A stretch of 7,710 nucleotides of DNA from Bacteroidota bacterium (lineage in GTDB: Bacteria; Bacteroidota; Bacteroidia; Chitinophagales; Chitinophagaceae), in NCBI GenBank assembly GCA_947457085.1, contig CANGUS010000084.1:1-7710 (forward strand), given 5' to 3'. Numbering within the stretch: the first letter of the stretch is position 1; each line of letters opens with the position of its first letter. Below the pieces are notes generated by a model. That model saw only the letters and a list, made by a program, of their open reading frames with translations, was not told the DNA's origin and searched no databases. Made by a program: the position numbers and the translations under genes. Positions 6,302 through 7,710 of the stretch are shown here, in pieces.

Positions 6302-7099
6302 TTGAGAAAGTTTATTTTAATATTAGTTCTATTTATAAGTAGCAGTTTCATTCAAAATCAAGAAGATGAAATCAATACACTCTTTGCTCAAAAAAAATAC
6401 CAAGAATGTGCCAATTTTTTAAATAATCTTTCGAAAGAAAATAGCTATGTTCATTATAATTATACCTATAAATTAGCGTCTTGCTATTCTTATTTAAAAA
6501 AATACGATAGCGCTTATATTAGCCTAAAGAAAATAATTAATTATTTCAATTCGTTGGACGGATTGGTGTCTATAAACAATATTTCTATCGATTACGGTTC
6601 TTTTAAAGAGCTTACCAATACTCCGTATTGGCATAAAATAACCGAACAAATAAAAAAGAAAGCAACCAAAGATCATTTTTATAACAAAGACTATGCATAT
6701 TTTTTTGACATTCAAAATAGTGGCAATTTGGTAAGCAATAAATTGGCATATTACAAACTAGAAAAAGATACTCTTGCAATTCAAAAAACAGTTATTGAAA
6801 AAGAAAAAATAGATTCAATAAATATTAAAAAAGTGATTTCTTATCTCGAAAAGAAAATAAATAAAAACGAAACGATTGATTATAATTGGTCAATCATCAA
6901 TTATACACTGCATCAATCAGCAAGCCTTGAGCAAAAAGAAAAATACTTATCTCTTTTGTATGAAAATACAGTTCAGAAAAAATTAGATACATACGCTTTT
7001 GCTATGTTTTATATGCGTTTTTTAGAACAAAAAAATGGCATAAAAATAAAAAATTACAATGCAATAAAAGACAGTGTGCTCAATTCGTTCAATCATTAA
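6302..7099 (+). CDS. Exported TPR protein with degenerate DUF6624-like tail
   Basis: A 265-residue protein of unknown function. It has a short signal peptide (Arg2, Lys3, hydrophobic 4-17, no lipobox), so it should be exported. Residues about 50-85 look like a TPR helix pair ('KLASCYSYLKKYDSAYISLKK'-type spacing of Ala, Tyr and Leu). They lead into 'SFKELTNTPYWHKI' (100-113), the kind of segment that closes the TPR part of many Bacteroidota DUF6624 proteins. Residues about 194-250 recall the DUF6624 core ('QHA..., EKYL.LL, YA...DR') but with changes: 'HQSASLEQKEKYLSLL' (204-219) and 'YAFAMFYMRFLEQKNG' (231-246), lacking the expected His and Asp. The family link is by memory and tentative. The next Met codon is far inside the gene and no ATG lies upstream in frame, so TTG at 6302 must be the start unless the 5' end is altered. 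It looks visibly richer in Lys, Asn, Ile and Tyr codons than the par genes. It stands alone, 49 bp before the DUF2480 gene. Confidence 0.72.
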   Translation: MRKFILILVLFISSSFIQNQEDEINTLFAQKKYQECANFLNNLSKENSYVHYNYTYKLASCYSYLKKYDSAYISLKKIINYFNSLDGLVSINNISIDYGSFKELTNTPYWHKITEQIKKKATKDHFYNKDYAYFFDIQNSGNLVSNKLAYYKLEKDTLAIQKTVIEKEKIDSINIKKVISYLEKKINKNETIDYNWSIINYTLHQSASLEQKEKYLSLLYENTVQKKLDTYAFAMFYMRFLEQKNGIKIKNYNAIKDSVLNSFNH

Positions 7100-7135
7100 T
7101 TATATCTTTTTTAGTAAATAAACCGTTTAAAAACA

Positions 7136-7143
7136 TATTTTTG
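7136..7143 (+). promoter_or_regulatory. Candidate -7 box directly before the DUF2480 gene
   Basis: TATTTTTG matches TAnnTTTG exactly and ends five bases before the ATG at 7149. Transcription would then start at about the A of the ATG, giving a leaderless mRNA. No convincing -33 element is seen. The 49-bp gap after the previous gene has no terminator, so read-through from upstream is also possible. Confidence 0.4.
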
Positions 7144-7148
7144 CTTTA

Positions 7149-7655
7149 ATGGAAACATTTGTAAATAAAGTAGCTGAAAGTGGAATCATAACAATCAATT
7201 TAGAAGATTATTTTCCAAAAGATTTGATGATTTTTGATATGAAATCTTTTTTGTTCATGGAGCTTATATTGAAAGAAAAAGATTACAGAGCTTCCTTATT
7301 AGCTTTTGATTGGTCGGTTTATGAACAAAAAAATGTAGTTATTACTTGTTCGGTTGATGCAATTATTCCTGTTTGGGCGTATATGTTAGCAGCAAATTAT
7401 TTGCAAAATGTGGCTAAAAAATTATGGGTTGATACTCCTGAAAAAGCTACTGAATTGTTATTGCTGGATCACATTCATCAGATTGATGAAAAAGAATTTG
7501 TTGATCAAAGAGTCGTTATTAAAGGTTGTGGTGACATTGCTATTGCACCGAGTGCTTATGCAGCTATTACTGCAAAATTAAAACCAGTAGTTAAAAGCAT
7601 CATGTATGGTGAGCCTTGCAGTACGGTGCCAATTTATAAAAAGAAAAAAGACTAA
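7149..7655 (+). CDS. DUF2480 family protein
   Basis: A 168-residue cytoplasmic protein that closely fits the DUF2480 family of Bacteroidota at full length. Landmarks are 'FVNKVAESGIITINLEDY' (4-21), 'LKEKDYR' (41-47), 'FDWSVYEQKNVVITCSVDAI' (53-72) running into 'PVWAYML' (74-80), 'RVVIKGCG' (121-128) and the C-terminal 'SIMYGEPCSTVPIYKK' (150-165). Cys67, Cys127 and Cys157 each sit in a strongly conserved motif. Their function is unknown, but they could bind a metal or an Fe-S cluster. From memory, DUF2480 genes in relatives often lie next to suf Fe-S assembly genes, but none is visible upstream here. There is no signal peptide or membrane segment. It ends 11 bp before the next gene, so the two are probably one operon. 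Confidence 0.92.
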   Translation: METFVNKVAESGIITINLEDYFPKDLMIFDMKSFLFMELILKEKDYRASLLAFDWSVYEQKNVVITCSVDAIIPVWAYMLAANYLQNVAKKLWVDTPEKATELLLLDHIHQIDEKEFVDQRVVIKGCGDIAIAPSAYAAITAKLKPVVKSIMYGEPCSTVPIYKKKKD

Positions 7656-7666
7656 GAAAAAAGAAA

Positions 7667-7710
7667 ATGAAAAAAATAATTTTTGTTTTAATGGCGTTAT
7701 GGTCATTTCA
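7667..7710 (+). CDS. Start of an exported protein gene, cut by the window edge
   Basis: Only 14 complete codons are present: Met-Lys-Lys, then a hydrophobic run 'IIFVLMALWSF', with no stop. This is a typical signal peptide start. The A-rich stretch before the ATG is usual for Bacteroidota translation starts. The 11-bp gap after the DUF2480 stop suggests co-transcription. From memory, a DUF3078 outer-membrane-type gene often follows DUF2480 in relatives, but the visible residues cannot test that. Confidence 0.7.
   Translation, partial: MKKIIFVLMALWSF

Noticed and set aside
6524..6715. Minus-strand 63-residue open frame inside the TPR gene
   Set aside because: Antisense to a longer frame with a signal peptide and TPR pattern. 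Its composition reflects only the A/T-rich template.

Overview
The window looks like a chromosomal segment from a member of the Bacteroidota. It is strongly A/T-rich and has no Shine-Dalgarno sequences before its genes. Promoter-like boxes follow the Bacteroidota -7 form TAnnTTTG. The protein families also fit: DUF5683, DUF2480, a lipocalin-like lipoprotein, and a secreted NagZ/serine-hydrolase fusion. I cannot place it below phylum from sequence alone.

Left part (1-560): a small plus-strand lipocalin-like lipoprotein gene. Its body is intact, but its natural ATG at 46 is one base out of frame with it. A clear hairpin terminator at 525-551 separates it from the convergent gene. Centre-left (563-2962, minus strand): a compact parA-parB-DUF5683 operon. 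ParA and ParB are the chromosome-segregation ATPase and the parS-binding clamp, with reading frames overlapping by 11 bp. The DUF5683 membrane protein follows 26 bp later. No parS site was seen in the window.

Gap 2963-3112 (150 bp): contains a hairpin whose T-run points along the plus strand, although both flanking genes are on the minus strand. Centre (3113-6166, minus strand): a 1017-residue exported protein. It joins a family 3 beta-N-acetylglucosaminidase (NagZ type) to a beta-lactamase-fold serine hydrolase (AmiE type), which suggests one polypeptide that dismantles cell-wall muropeptides in two steps. Its promoter has both recognisable elements and a small palindrome over the probable transcription start.

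Right part (6302-7710, plus strand): transcribed divergently from the fusion gene. It holds an exported TPR protein with a degenerate DUF6624-like tail and a TTG start, then a DUF2480 gene with conserved cysteines, then the first 44 bases of a gene for an exported protein cut by the window edge.

I see no clearly new multi-gene system. The best leads are the out-of-frame lipoprotein start, the plus-strand terminator with no gene to terminate, the NagZ-AmiE-like fusion, and the recurrence of -7-like boxes 5-8 bases before start codons, which would imply leaderless mRNAs. No tRNA, rRNA, CRISPR array, insertion sequence or origin was seen.
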